64,000 nucleotides of DNA from Paenibacillus macerans (lineage in GTDB: Bacteria > Bacillota > Bacilli > Paenibacillales > Paenibacillaceae). The notes under the pieces were generated by a model. That model did no database searches, had not been told where the DNA came from, and saw nothing but the letters and a program-made list of their open reading frames with translations. The stretch covers positions 4,776,501 through 4,840,500 of the forward strand of contig NZ_UGSI01000001.1 in the NCBI RefSeq assembly GCF_900454495.1. The letters run 5' to 3'. The translations under genes and the position numbers were made by a program. Of the stretch, positions 35,540 to 44,411 are shown piece by piece. Each line of letters begins with the position of its first letter. Position 1 is the stretch's first letter.

Positions 35540-37657
35540 CTACACCAACCGCCCCGAATCCAATACCCCCAGCTCAATCAGTCTCTCCTCCAACAATTCG
35601 GCAAGCCTGTCATCAGGTAGCGGGTTGCGGTGCGTATTTTCCAGATAAATATGTTTCTCCGTTTCTGGCATTAGGTACTCTTTGTACCAAAGAAACAGAT
35701 CCGGGCTATCCCCATGCATCCGAAGGAACGAGCGCAGCGTGGAGGTATGATAAATGGTGTTGCTGATATTGGTCAGCCAGTCGGCGCGGTAGAAGTGTTC
35801 CCATTGTCCGGACTCGGCTGCGCGCAAGGCTTCCAGCCCCCGGCTATAATGCCGTACCGCACGCGCGGCATGGACGAACGCCTGCGGATAAGCCCAGGAG
35901 CAATAGTCCGCGTATGCATTGCAGATGGAAGCCAGCCCGCGGCAGCCTGTCAGGTGAAGCTCGATTTGCACCAGCATTTGGATATATAGTCTGCGGCTAT
36001 TCTCATCCGACAGTCTTTGCGCCACCGCGCGTCCCCGCTGCTGCAGCGCTTCCCAGCCCGGGATGGCCTGTTCTGCGCGGCTTCGAAACCAGCGAACCTG
36101 ATCTGCGAAGCTTACATCTCCCGTAGCCCAAATCAGCCGTTCATGGGTGCAGGTTTGTCCCTGCAGCCAATGCCCGATCATCTGTCTTGTGGGATGATGA
36201 TAGAATTCCTCCCCAGCTCTTTCGTCCTCATGGGCGCCGTAGGGAATGGTGCAGGCGGCATAATCTTCGTACAACCTTATGATGTCCGGTCGTTCTTCGC
36301 CGTACATCCGCTTGATAAACCCAGTCAAATGCCGCTGCGCATCCGCATCCTCGTTCCGCCACATCTCCGCCGTGAAATCAAGCGCGTTGAGATGGGGCAG
36401 GATATTGCCGCTGTTAACCAGCAGATAATCCTTTGCTCCCGCCTTGAATGCCTTGGTCAGCTCCTGCTTGATGAGCTCTACAGGCGAAGGAAACATCGTG
36501 AGATGGTTGGAGGCCTGCAAATCATGAAACGTAACATGATAATAAAGCCCGTGCTTTCCGCCCTCACGGGGACCCGGAAGTGCCGGAATCCGCAAATTCA
36601 AGTTGCCTTGCCGGCGCGAAACCATTTTCCCGTAACCATTATCGGCCCAGATCTAAATGATCTCTTCCGGCAGACGGATATACCCTTCTTTGTACAGCTC
36701 GGCCAATTCCCCATACAGGGCCATGCAGCAAACGGGCTGCTCCACCCTGGCCTTAACCATGTTGTACTGTTTCTCAATCACCGCAGAAATGAGCTCGCCG
36801 CGTTTGGCGGGCGTATCGAATTCGGGATCGTTCTCCCAGAAAGGCCGGTCGCCCTGCCCGCGAAAGCTCAGCACCCAGACGACCCGCTCGCCCTTCTGTC
36901 GCTCAATGGCCTCCATCCACAACCGTTCGAACAGCGCCGGATGTTCCTTATAGCTGGCCGTCTTGCCCGGAAAAGCCCGCAGAAACATTTCCGCCCCCAG
37001 CGGCTCGGCATGATGATGCGTAACATACAGCCCCATGTCCAGGGCCAAACGATGATGGATTCCGCTTCTCGGCAGGTCCGTACCGGGGATCACCATATTT
37101 CCCCCCAGCCTCAGCAGCGTTTCGAATACCGGCTGCCACACTTCCGCCGTAGGCGGATATTCTGTCTTCCATCCAATCAGGCAGACCTCATCGTTCACAA
37201 ACCAGCCGCGATAAGCCACTGCCGCCGGGACAGAAACATACGGAACATCGGCGATCTCGATCCGATCCCTTTTGGCTGGCGAAAGTTCCGCCCAGAACCA
37301 GAGCGGATCCACCCCCAGGAAAACCCGGCTGTAATGAAGCAGGCCGTACACTAATCCCAGGTCGTCCCGGCCCACGATATGCAGGAACCGGTCTTGTCCC
37401 AGCATGACCGCATAAGCCTCCGGCCGGTCCGGGCACTCCACCTCGTTTGCCGCGTATCGAACGCAGATGCAAGCGATTCGACCGTCCGTTTCGCCGTGGT
37501 GCAAGCTCGACTGCCGCGAGTTATCCGCCCGTTCGGACGAAGGCTTAAGCCCGAATACTTTTTCATGATCGCGGTAGATCATCTCCAAAGCGTAACGAAC
37601 CGGACTGGATACCGTTTCCGGCTCAAGATAAACCGTATTTCCGTCAATATAATGCAT
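35540..37657 (-). pseudogene. GH115-family glycoside hydrolase interrupted by an amber codon
   Basis: The frame is open for 334 codons (from 37657), meets TAG at 36655-36653, and then continues in the same frame for another 370 codons to 35540. It reads ...GYIRLPEEII, amber, IWADNGYGKMVSRR. The product resembles GH115 enzymes (xylan alpha-glucuronidases): YAVMLGQDRFLHIVGRDDLG, WFWAELSPAKRDRI, RGWFVNDEVCLIGW, and then HGLYYHVTFHD with GNILPHLNALDFTAEMW in the second half. The total of ~705 codons fits a family member. Downstream of two sugar ABC permeases in one operon. Start ATG 37657 follows GAGGAGGTAAC. One point change would restore the gene. Confidence 0.85.
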
Positions 37658-37783
37658 GTTACCTCCTCCTCTGCCTATTTAAGTTGAACTATTGATTAAG
37701 CGGGATAGGGGCAGCCGGGTTTCAACTTATATAGAATGTCAGCCGAATCTTTGTACGCTTTTGCATATGCAAATCAGATCCGC

Positions 37784-38632
37784 CTATCCTTTCAAACCGG
37801 TCGTCGCCACGCCCTCAACCAGGTATCGTTGAAAGACGAGGAAGACGGCCACGACCGGAATCAGGGAAATAACGGACATGGCGAACAATCCGCCGTAATT
37901 GCTGAATGAATTGGGGTCAAAATATAAATTTAATGCCAGCGAAACTGTAAACATGCGGGTCGAACTGATAAAAATTAAAGGCTGGAAGAAATCCTGCCAG
38001 ATCCAGTAAAACGAGAAAATCGTCGAAGTAATAATGGCCGGCGTGGCGAGCGGCAATACAATGCGGAAAAAGATACCCATTTTGCCGCAACCGTCGATCT
38101 CGGCGGCTTCATCCAGATCCAGGGGCAGACCGCGGATAAACTGTACCATCAAAAAGATAAAAAAGGCGCTGCCGAAAAACCAAGGGATGATCAAGGAAGT
38201 TAGCGTGTCGATTAGATGCAGTCTTTTGAACAAAATGTACTGCGGAACAATCATCACTTGATTCGGGATCATAAGCGTCGTCATGACACACACAAACCAG
38301 AAGGAGCTAAGCGCAAACCGCACTCTGGCGAACGCGTACGCGGCCATTAGCGAAGACATGACCCCTCCGAGCGTGCCGATGACGGCAACGACGGCGGAGT
38401 TCCAAAGAAACCGGCCGAAGGAAACGCCGCCCACCCCTTTCCAGCCTGAAAGGTAATTTTCAATGACTCCCCAATCACGGGGAAAAAGCGAATACGAGTT
38501 CACAAAGATTTCGCTATTGTCTTTGAATGAACTGGCCACGGACCAAATTAAAGGGTAAATCATCAGGATGCCAAGGATGGTCATTAAAAAGTGAAATGAT
38601 ATGGCATACCAGCGTCTTGCGGCCTGGCTCAT
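37784..38632 (-). CDS. Carbohydrate ABC transporter permease, MalG/UgpE type
   Basis: A 282-residue inner-membrane permease with six helices. The EAA motif is visible: FFIFLMVQFIRGLPLDLDEA then AEIDGCGKMGIFFRIVLPLA. The N-terminal LMIYPLIWSVASSFKDNSEI is typical. It starts four bases before the end of the preceding permease gene (ATGA overlap). Its likely partner solute-binding protein is not in the window. Context with GH115 suggests uptake of oligosaccharides from plant cell wall, but substrate is inferred. Confidence 0.88.
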   Translation of the reverse strand: MSQAARRWYAISFHFLMTILGILMIYPLIWSVASSFKDNSEIFVNSYSLFPRDWGVIENYLSGWKGVGGVSFGRFLWNSAVVAVIGTLGGVMSSLMAAYAFARVRFALSSFWFVCVMTTLMIPNQVMIVPQYILFKRLHLIDTLTSLIIPWFFGSAFFIFLMVQFIRGLPLDLDEAAEIDGCGKMGIFFRIVLPLATPAIITSTIFSFYWIWQDFFQPLIFISSTRMFTVSLALNLYFDPNSFSNYGGLFAMSVISLIPVVAVFLVFQRYLVEGVATTGLKG

Positions 38633-39444
38633 GACCTCCCCCCCTTTGATTCATAATGAACCCAAGCGGATTGCGTTTTGAAAATAAGCAGTGTCATGAT
38701 GCCGATGATCAGCACGAGCACCCAGGCCATCGCACTGCTATAGCCCATATCGAAATAAGTAAACGCGCGCCGGTACAGGTTCAACACATAAAATAGCGTA
38801 CTGTCCATCGGTCCGCCTTGCGTAATGATGAAGCTTTCCGTAAAGGCCCGAAAACCGTTGATGACTTGCAGGATCAGATTAAACAGGACGACGGGCGTAA
38901 GCATCGGGAGCGTGATTTTGGAAAAACGCACCCAGCGGTTGGCCCCGTCGATCATCGCCGACTCGTACAGACTGGCGGGGATCTGCTTCAGCGCAGCCAG
39001 GAAGATGAGCATCGACGATCCGAACTGCCATACGCCGAGGGCGATAATCGTACCCAGCGCAGTCGCCGGATTGCCGACAAAAGAAACTTTCTGTTCAATT
39101 CCGATTAAAGCCAGCAGCGCCATAGCCACCCCGTCGTTGCCGAACAATTGCTTCCATACCACGGAAACGGCGACACTTCCGCCGACAATGGACGGAATAT
39201 AAAATAGTGTCCGGTACACCCCAAGAAATTTGCGCTTGCTATTCAGCAGCATGGCGACGAGCAGCGCAAAGATGAGCCGCAAAGGCACCAAAAACAAGAC
39301 GTACGTAAAAGTAACCCGCAATGATTTCCAAAACGTTTCATCCGCAAAAAACATGCGCGTATAGTTTGATAAACCGATAAAGCTTGGCTTATTCAGCAGA
39401 TTGTAATCGGTATAGGAAGATCCGCTGTCGTTGATCCGTACCAA
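38629..39444 (-). pseudogene. Carbohydrate ABC permease (MalF/UgpA type) with 5' end replaced
   Basis: From TDYNLLNKPSFIGLSNYTRM on it is a normal MalF-type permease: FYIPSIVGGSVAVSVVWKQL and the EAA loop LYESAMIDGANRWVRFSKIT. The expected N-terminus with the first membrane helix is missing. In its place the frame begins VRINDSGSSY, which is the extracellular part of the histidine kinase encoded further along the same strand. The junction is at about 39412. A TTG at 39444 gives a formal start, but the protein would lack its first helix. Confidence 0.78.
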
Positions 39445-39696
39445 GTCGGCTTGAATGTTGCTTTCCGTTAAAAAAAGTAAACGTCATGTTTTGATCTTGC
39501 GCAGTTTATTTTCAATATCGGTGGAGTACAGGTTCAACAATTCCGAAGAGCTATGCAGCAGTTGGCGATCATAGACCTTGTTGATGTAATTAAAGCCGAT
39601 GATAAATAAACCGCTCATGAACGCCAACAGCGAGGTAAAAATGAGGATCACCTTCCACTTGACCGACAGGCGCAGATATATGTTCCTAATCAACAT
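39412..39696 (-). pseudogene. 5' fragment of a YesM-type sensor kinase, second copy
   Basis: From the ATG at 39696 (MLIRNIYLRLSVKWKVILIF) it matches the kinase at 42.7-44.1 kb almost base for base down to GRIRINDSGSSY. It differs by one extra A in an A-run at about 39474 and one missing C near 39490, which throws part of it out of frame. The matching DNA extends from about 39412-39806 here and 43831-44229 there. Confidence 0.85.
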
Positions 39697-39809
39697 GCGA
39701 TCTGTTTCCTTTGCCGCAATTATACCTGCTTCTAATCTATTTAATAAGGACACCTGTTTTTTTGGAATGCGATAAACCTACTTATTTTATTTTACAAAAC
39801 AGACTTGGT

Positions 39810-39921
39810 GATGATACTGTACTGAAATTTTGTAAACAGCTTGACAGTGCTTCGCTGGCAATTTGCTTGTATGCGAAAAGAGTATATCCCTTAGGGAGCT
39901 TTTTGCCTTTCGTCTTCTCTC
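39810..39921 (-). pseudogene. Fragment of an adenine methyltransferase gene
   Basis: This 112-bp stretch aligns at roughly 80% with 59105-59220, inside the type II methyltransferase gene (segment KSKKIPKRYTPFAYKRAVSD through the LLKLFTKF helix). It lacks one base relative to that gene, so it is frameshifted. The fragment begins directly where the duplicated kinase sequence ends. Confidence 0.7.
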
Positions 39922-40298
39922 TCATTAATCGTTAAAACAGGTAAATGATAAGATAAGAAGAGGCTATCCCTAAGATCAAGTTTATGACCTTTTGGACAGC
40001 CCCTAATGTGTGTTGTTATTCGGTAGGTCGACGCATCCTACAATTGAATATTATGATGAAATTTTTCTAGTTTGTAAATGCACCTGCAAATAATTTTGCG
40101 GTACAATCGGAATCCTATGAAGACTCCCTTCACCTGATGAAGTCCAACAACTCCACAGGGCCTGGGCCTTCCATCTCTTATTTGGTTAACTGATAGTAGT
40201 TATATTATACAGGGATATACCATAATGCTTTACATATAAACCTAACAGATGTATAATTGGAATATATTAGAACTTCATGGTAAAACGAGGATGATTTA
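39922..40298. other. Intergenic region, no gene seen
   Basis: Contains a hairpin around AGAGGCTATCC / GGACAGCCCCT (about 39959-40002). Otherwise AT-rich DNA before the three-gene cluster. No promoter is clear. Confidence 0.4.
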
Positions 40299-40850
40299 TT
40301 GAAAATGGTCAAAAACACTCGGTACCTCAGAGGATTCATACTGCTACTTCTTCTATCGCTTTTTACTCTAATTTACCTATCACAGAAGGAATCTTATAGT
40401 AAGATCTCTGACATTCATATTGAGCAACTAAAGGAAAAAGAAAGTATTGAAATACTGGATGTCAAAAAAAATAACGATCTTGATAAACCTTTTGCTTTTG
40501 TTTTTTACAAAAAAGGCTACAAAATAGGAGCTTATACAGTAAGAGTTATTAATAACAAGCTAAACTATGATATGGATTTCATAATTAATGCTGATAATAA
40601 CAAACCTGTTCAAGTTTTTGGAGTACGAACTGGTTTTCCTTATCTAATGATTCAAATAAACGATGATAATCTACTCAAAAAAGGTAACTATATTTATGCC
40701 TCATTCAATCAAAAAAAATGGCATCAATTAAACCTGGAAAACTTGAAGAGGAGTTATATAATTTCTGGCGACTATGATGAAGCATCAACAGGAAGATCAT
40801 CTGTTCAAATATACAATGAGAAAAAAGAATTGATATTTGAGAGTAGGTGA
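40299..40850 (+). CDS. Membrane-anchored protein of unknown function
   Basis: A 183-residue protein from the TTG at 40299 (GAGG eight bases upstream); an ATG two codons on is possible. One N-terminal helix (GFILLLLLSLFTLIYL) anchors an extracytoplasmic domain of about 155 residues with two-stranded segments such as FAFVFYKKGYKIGAYTVRVI. First gene of a three-gene set, close (9 bp) to the next gene. I do not recognise the family. Confidence 0.6.
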   Translation: MKMVKNTRYLRGFILLLLLSLFTLIYLSQKESYSKISDIHIEQLKEKESIEILDVKKNNDLDKPFAFVFYKKGYKIGAYTVRVINNKLNYDMDFIINADNNKPVQVFGVRTGFPYLMIQINDDNLLKKGNYIYASFNQKKWHQLNLENLKRSYIISGDYDEASTGRSSVQIYNEKKELIFESR

Positions 40851-40859
40851 GCGGTCGTA

Positions 40860-41822
40860 GTGAAAAGAAATAAAATCATTTTGATTACTACTTGTATTTT
40901 AGTGTCCTTTGTTTTGTTATTATTCCACTTATCCGAACAGTCTGTTTTTTCACGTCCTTCCAATCAACAGGAGAGCAATGAAAACCAAATATCAAGCTTA
41001 CAGCTATATAACCTTTATTATCTAACGCAAACATTGTATCTATTAGACGACAGGAATAAACAAATAATATCAACAAAAGTAGAAGAAATTTCTACCGCCA
41101 ATATAGTACAAAGAAATAATCCTGGACTTTTGTATGATATGTGGTTATACATACAGCTTTCAAATGAACACAACTTTGAAATTTCTGAAAATACTAAAGA
41201 TATGTTGCTTGGTTTATTAGAAGATTTACAGAGTAAGGAAGGTTTCTTTAGAGCTAATTTGTCTGAGAAAATTAACGGCAATGAGAATAGTTACTTAATG
41301 AGTACTAAGATGGCACTTGATATTTATTACTATTTCAATATTAGAAATCAAAAAACTGATACAGCGTTACGATGGATAAAACAGAATGTTGATAGCATTA
41401 TTAACAGCAAGAATCCTGACTTCATTTCAGATGGTAGTTTTTTGTATATAATTGGATATTTGGAAAATTTATATAACTTTGATATTCTAACTGATGCCAA
41501 GTATTTGAATTATATTAATCGATTTAAAAAAAATTATTCTATATACCCGGACAGTATTGAGAAGTTTGATACTGCAATTAACATAAATGATCTGTTGTCT
41601 GCTGATTTTGAATTAGATAATAAAGTAATCGAAGATTATCTGCATTCTATTCAATTAAAAAATGGTGCATTCTCATTATATGGGAGCGAAAAAACTCCTG
41701 ATGCCTTAACTACCTACATTTGCATAAAAACGATAAAAAAATTAGGTATTAAATTAACAAAAGAGGATGAGTTAACAGAATGGTTAAATAGTCAAATCTC
41801 TCAAATCCTGATATCAATGTGA
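40860..41822 (+). CDS. Secreted alpha/alpha-toroid (prenyltransferase/squalene cyclase-like) protein
   Basis: A 320-residue protein from a GTG at 40860. It has a signal anchor (KIILITTCILVSFVLLLF). The rest is mainly helical with the repeats expected of an alpha/alpha toroid: LEDLQSKEGFFRA, then IQLKNGAFSLYGSEKTPDAL then TTYICIKTIKKLG. The Q-x-x-x-G-x-F pattern and following T-x-x-C/A helix are typical of that fold. No Asp-rich catalytic motif of terpene cyclases is present, so enzyme function is doubtful. Middle gene of the cluster. Confidence 0.65.
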   Translation: MKRNKIILITTCILVSFVLLLFHLSEQSVFSRPSNQQESNENQISSLQLYNLYYLTQTLYLLDDRNKQIISTKVEEISTANIVQRNNPGLLYDMWLYIQLSNEHNFEISENTKDMLLGLLEDLQSKEGFFRANLSEKINGNENSYLMSTKMALDIYYYFNIRNQKTDTALRWIKQNVDSIINSKNPDFISDGSFLYIIGYLENLYNFDILTDAKYLNYINRFKKNYSIYPDSIEKFDTAININDLLSADFELDNKVIEDYLHSIQLKNGAFSLYGSEKTPDALTTYICIKTIKKLGIKLTKEDELTEWLNSQISQILISM

Positions 41823-41860
41823 AAATTGATATAAAAAAAACGAAAGGATGGTAGTGTTTC

Positions 41861-42571
41861 ATGAAATTTTTTAAAGTTTTTGCAGCGCTGGCATTATTCG
41901 TTTCTTTAGTCCCATTAAGCGTTGGTTCTGCAGCGGAGAGCCAAGAATCAGCACCCGCTAAAGTTAAAACAGAAAGCTTAAATTATGCAGGTGAAGATTT
42001 TGAACTTGTTACTTGGAAAAACAACGACGGATCAATTTATTACACTATACCTACCAAAGTTAAAAACAAAGAAAAGATTGCCGAATATACGAATAATTAC
42101 ATTAAAGGAAAAGAGTTTTCTGTACAAGGATTTAAAAACGATTGGAGTGAGCGTTACGAAGATTGGGATAGGGACGGAAAAATCCAATGGAGCATTAGTG
42201 GATTTAATGAAGAAGCTTATCTGTACCCAGTAACACAGAATAGAGCAGTTATAAACGATGGCTTGATTTTAGCTTCTTACGCAGGGTCTGGAAATGCAGA
42301 TAAGATTATAGTTAGTTATTCATACACTTTCAATGGAACTGGAGTAGACCTTTCATACCCTCCTACTTTGAAAAAATCAAGTTCCAAGGTTTATTGGACT
42401 TCAGATCCTATTGAGGATGAATGGTATGTTTCAACCCCATCCCGTGGAGCGGAAGGAAAATCACGTTTTCTGATTTTTGATACTGATATTGAAGCTAGTG
42501 CTGACATTTATAAAGGTTCATATATATATCGGCCTAGCGTTAGCGAGACTATCGGATATCCTCTTCCTTAA
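41861..42571 (+). CDS. Secreted protein of unknown function
   Basis: A 236-residue protein from the ATG at 41861 (CGAAAGGATGGTAG upstream). Signal peptide residues 1-25 (KVFAALALFVSLVPLSVGSA). The mature part has a region with Trp and charge (NDWSERYEDWDRDGKIQWSI) and then a likely beta-sandwich (TFNGTGVDLSYPPTLKKSSS). It lies 38 bp behind the toroid gene and is followed by a terminator. Context suggests that the three proteins act together at the cell surface; nothing shows how. Confidence 0.6.
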   Translation: MKFFKVFAALALFVSLVPLSVGSAAESQESAPAKVKTESLNYAGEDFELVTWKNNDGSIYYTIPTKVKNKEKIAEYTNNYIKGKEFSVQGFKNDWSERYEDWDRDGKIQWSISGFNEEAYLYPVTQNRAVINDGLILASYAGSGNADKIIVSYSYTFNGTGVDLSYPPTLKKSSSKVYWTSDPIEDEWYVSTPSRGAEGKSRFLIFDTDIEASADIYKGSYIYRPSVSETIGYPLP

Positions 42572-42613
42572 GTTAAAATAGTTCGTTCACATTTAAATAA
42601 ATAACAGTAAATC

Positions 42614-42640
42614 GGGGGATTTTCTTAATCCCCCTCTTCT
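42614..42640 (+). terminator. Terminator of the three-gene cluster
   Basis: GGGGGATT and AATCCCCC form an 8-bp stem, followed by TCTTCT. Confidence 0.75.
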
Positions 42641-42724
42641 ATTCTGCTCCACCTTACTATTTTTTTCATACATAAAATCAGTCAAGGCGCTTGCACGGAG
42701 TTCGCCAAAGAATAAAACCGGACA

Positions 42725-44115
42725 GCTTCATTTTTCCACCAGCGGCTGCAGGCTCATCTTCATGATTTTGGCCTCAAGTGCTGCGGGGTCAATCTCCTTG
42801 ACGTAGAACAGACGCTAGCGGAAATTAAGGCGCTGCAATCCCAGATGAACCCTCACTTCCTGTACAATACGCTGCAATCCATTCAATGGGAGGCGGAGCT
42901 GAACCGGCAGGCCAAAATCGCTCAAATGGTGAAGGCGCTCGGCATGTTGCTGCGGCGTTCGACCAGCACCCAGGAGCACTTAACAACGCTAAGAGAAGAG
43001 ATGGAAATGCTGGACGCGTATTTGATGATCCAGAAATACCGGTATGAAACCATCACGGCAAAATCCCGGCGGAGTTGGCCAATTTCGTCCCCGGTCTCCG
43101 GAGGCGGGGCCATGGCGGACGCCAAGCCGAATTCGCCGCTCTGCGTCCTTCTCATTTGCTTGCTTAGCAGGATCAGCGGCTTTGTAATCGCGGAGGCAAA
43201 CTTCACCCCAACCGCCAATAATACGACCAGCAGCAGTGCGAAAACGCCAATAAATCCAGTGCGAATCGCCTGGATGGTTTTGAAGATGCTTTTATACGGG
43301 ACGAGATTTACATAACTCCAGCCTGTAGAGGAGGAACTAAGCTGGGTCAGCAAATATTTGTCGCTTTTTATCGTTTGAACATCATATTTTCGATGGATCA
43401 GCCGTTCCAGGGACAAAGCCGATAATTCAACGCGCGGATCGACATAGATCGGTCGGTTGTCCGCCCCCATGATCGTCATCCGCCCTTCATAATTCGGCCA
43501 GGTGTCGGCAATCCACTTCATCAGCAGCCGCGGATGTATGCGGATCACAATAAACCCTAACGGCTTCAGATTATTTACCCTGCGAATTTGCCGGGCCAAC
43601 ACAAAGCTCTGATCGCCATTCAGCGGTTCTTCCCAACGGATTCCCCCGTTCAGTTCCCTCAAATCGGCAAACCATGTCCGCAAGTAGTCTGCGGCAAACG
43701 GAGTCACGCTGTTGCCGACCGTAATCTCTCCCCCATCAAGGGTAAAGTAACTCACGGATGAAATATAAGTCTCGGATTGCGCCGCGGCCAGCAGCGTCTG
43801 GCGAAACGACTCCAAGGCCAGGCTTTTTTCATAGGAAGATCCGCTTTCGTTGATCCGCACCAAGTCGGTTTGAATGTTGTTTTCCGTTAAAAAAGTAAAC
43901 GTCATGTTTTCGATCTTGCGCAGTTCATTCTCAATATTTGTAGAGTATAGGTTCAACAATTCCGAAGAGCTATGCAGCAGTTGGCGATCATAGAGCTTGT
44001 TGATGTAATTAAAGCCAATGATAAATAAACCGCTCATGAACACCAACAGCGAGGTAAAAATGAGGATGACCTTCCACTTGACCGACAGGCGCAGATATAC
44101 GTTCCTGATCAACAT
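42725..44115 (-). pseudogene. YesM-type sensor histidine kinase, rearranged
   Basis: From the ATG at 44115 the minus strand encodes two membrane helices around a dCache-like extracellular domain (helix KVILIFTSLLVFMSGLFIIG and helix FIGVFALLLVVLLAVGVKFA) and a HAMP domain ending GDEIGQLRRDFAVM at about 43051. The cytoplasmic His-kinase part is then found on the plus strand (42803-43056): EQTLAEIKALQSQMNPHFLY ... QKYRYETIT. The strand returns to minus at 42800-42725: YVKEIDPAALEAKIMKMSLQPLVE, then the gene ends abruptly. So the phospho-acceptor segment is inverted in place and the 3' end is lost. Confidence 0.85.
42803..43056 (+). other. Inverted segment inside the kinase gene
   Basis: Carries the QMNPHFLYNTLQ phospho-acceptor region in opposite orientation to both flanks. 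Turning it round joins DFA to VEQTLAEIK and ETIT to YVKEIDP, all in frame. The junctions share only a short CGT/ACG inverted match. The linker between HAMP and the His box would still be about 20 residues shorter than usual. Confidence 0.8.
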
Positions 44116-44229
44116 GCGATCTGTCTCCTTTGCCGTAATTATACCTGCTTTGAATCTATTTAAAAGGATACCTGTTTTTTGCGGAATGCGATAAACCTAC
44201 TTATTATGTTTTAAAAAACAGACTTGCTG

Positions 44230-44411
44230 AATCGAGGGCCGGCTATGTTGTTCAAGTGAGCGGGAATTGAGATTGACTTCCGTGATTTATAAGTTAACAA
44301 AACCGCCGGAGTAAATTGCTCTAGCGGCTTGTTCAACCCTTACTTTAAGTGCGAGGAGGGGGATGGCCCTCCTGGAATACTGTCTCGCCCTTTCCCGATT
44401 CTGCTGGACGT
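44230..44411. other. Region between kinase gene and CRISPR array
   Basis: No gene. Contains the terminator-like hairpin at 44295-44333 and a second GC-rich hairpin (GAGGAGGG / CCCTCCT) at about 44345-44376. Confidence 0.5.
44295..44333 (-). terminator. Terminator-like hairpin at the distal end of CRISPR array 1
   Basis: On the minus strand AACAAGCCGC pairs with GCGGTTTTGTT; it lies about 80 bp past the last repeat in the direction of array transcription. Confidence 0.45.

Noticed and set aside
36653..36655. Pyrrolysine or programmed readthrough at the amber codon of the GH115 gene
   Set aside because: No pyl genes or readthrough context are visible; a point mutation is simpler.
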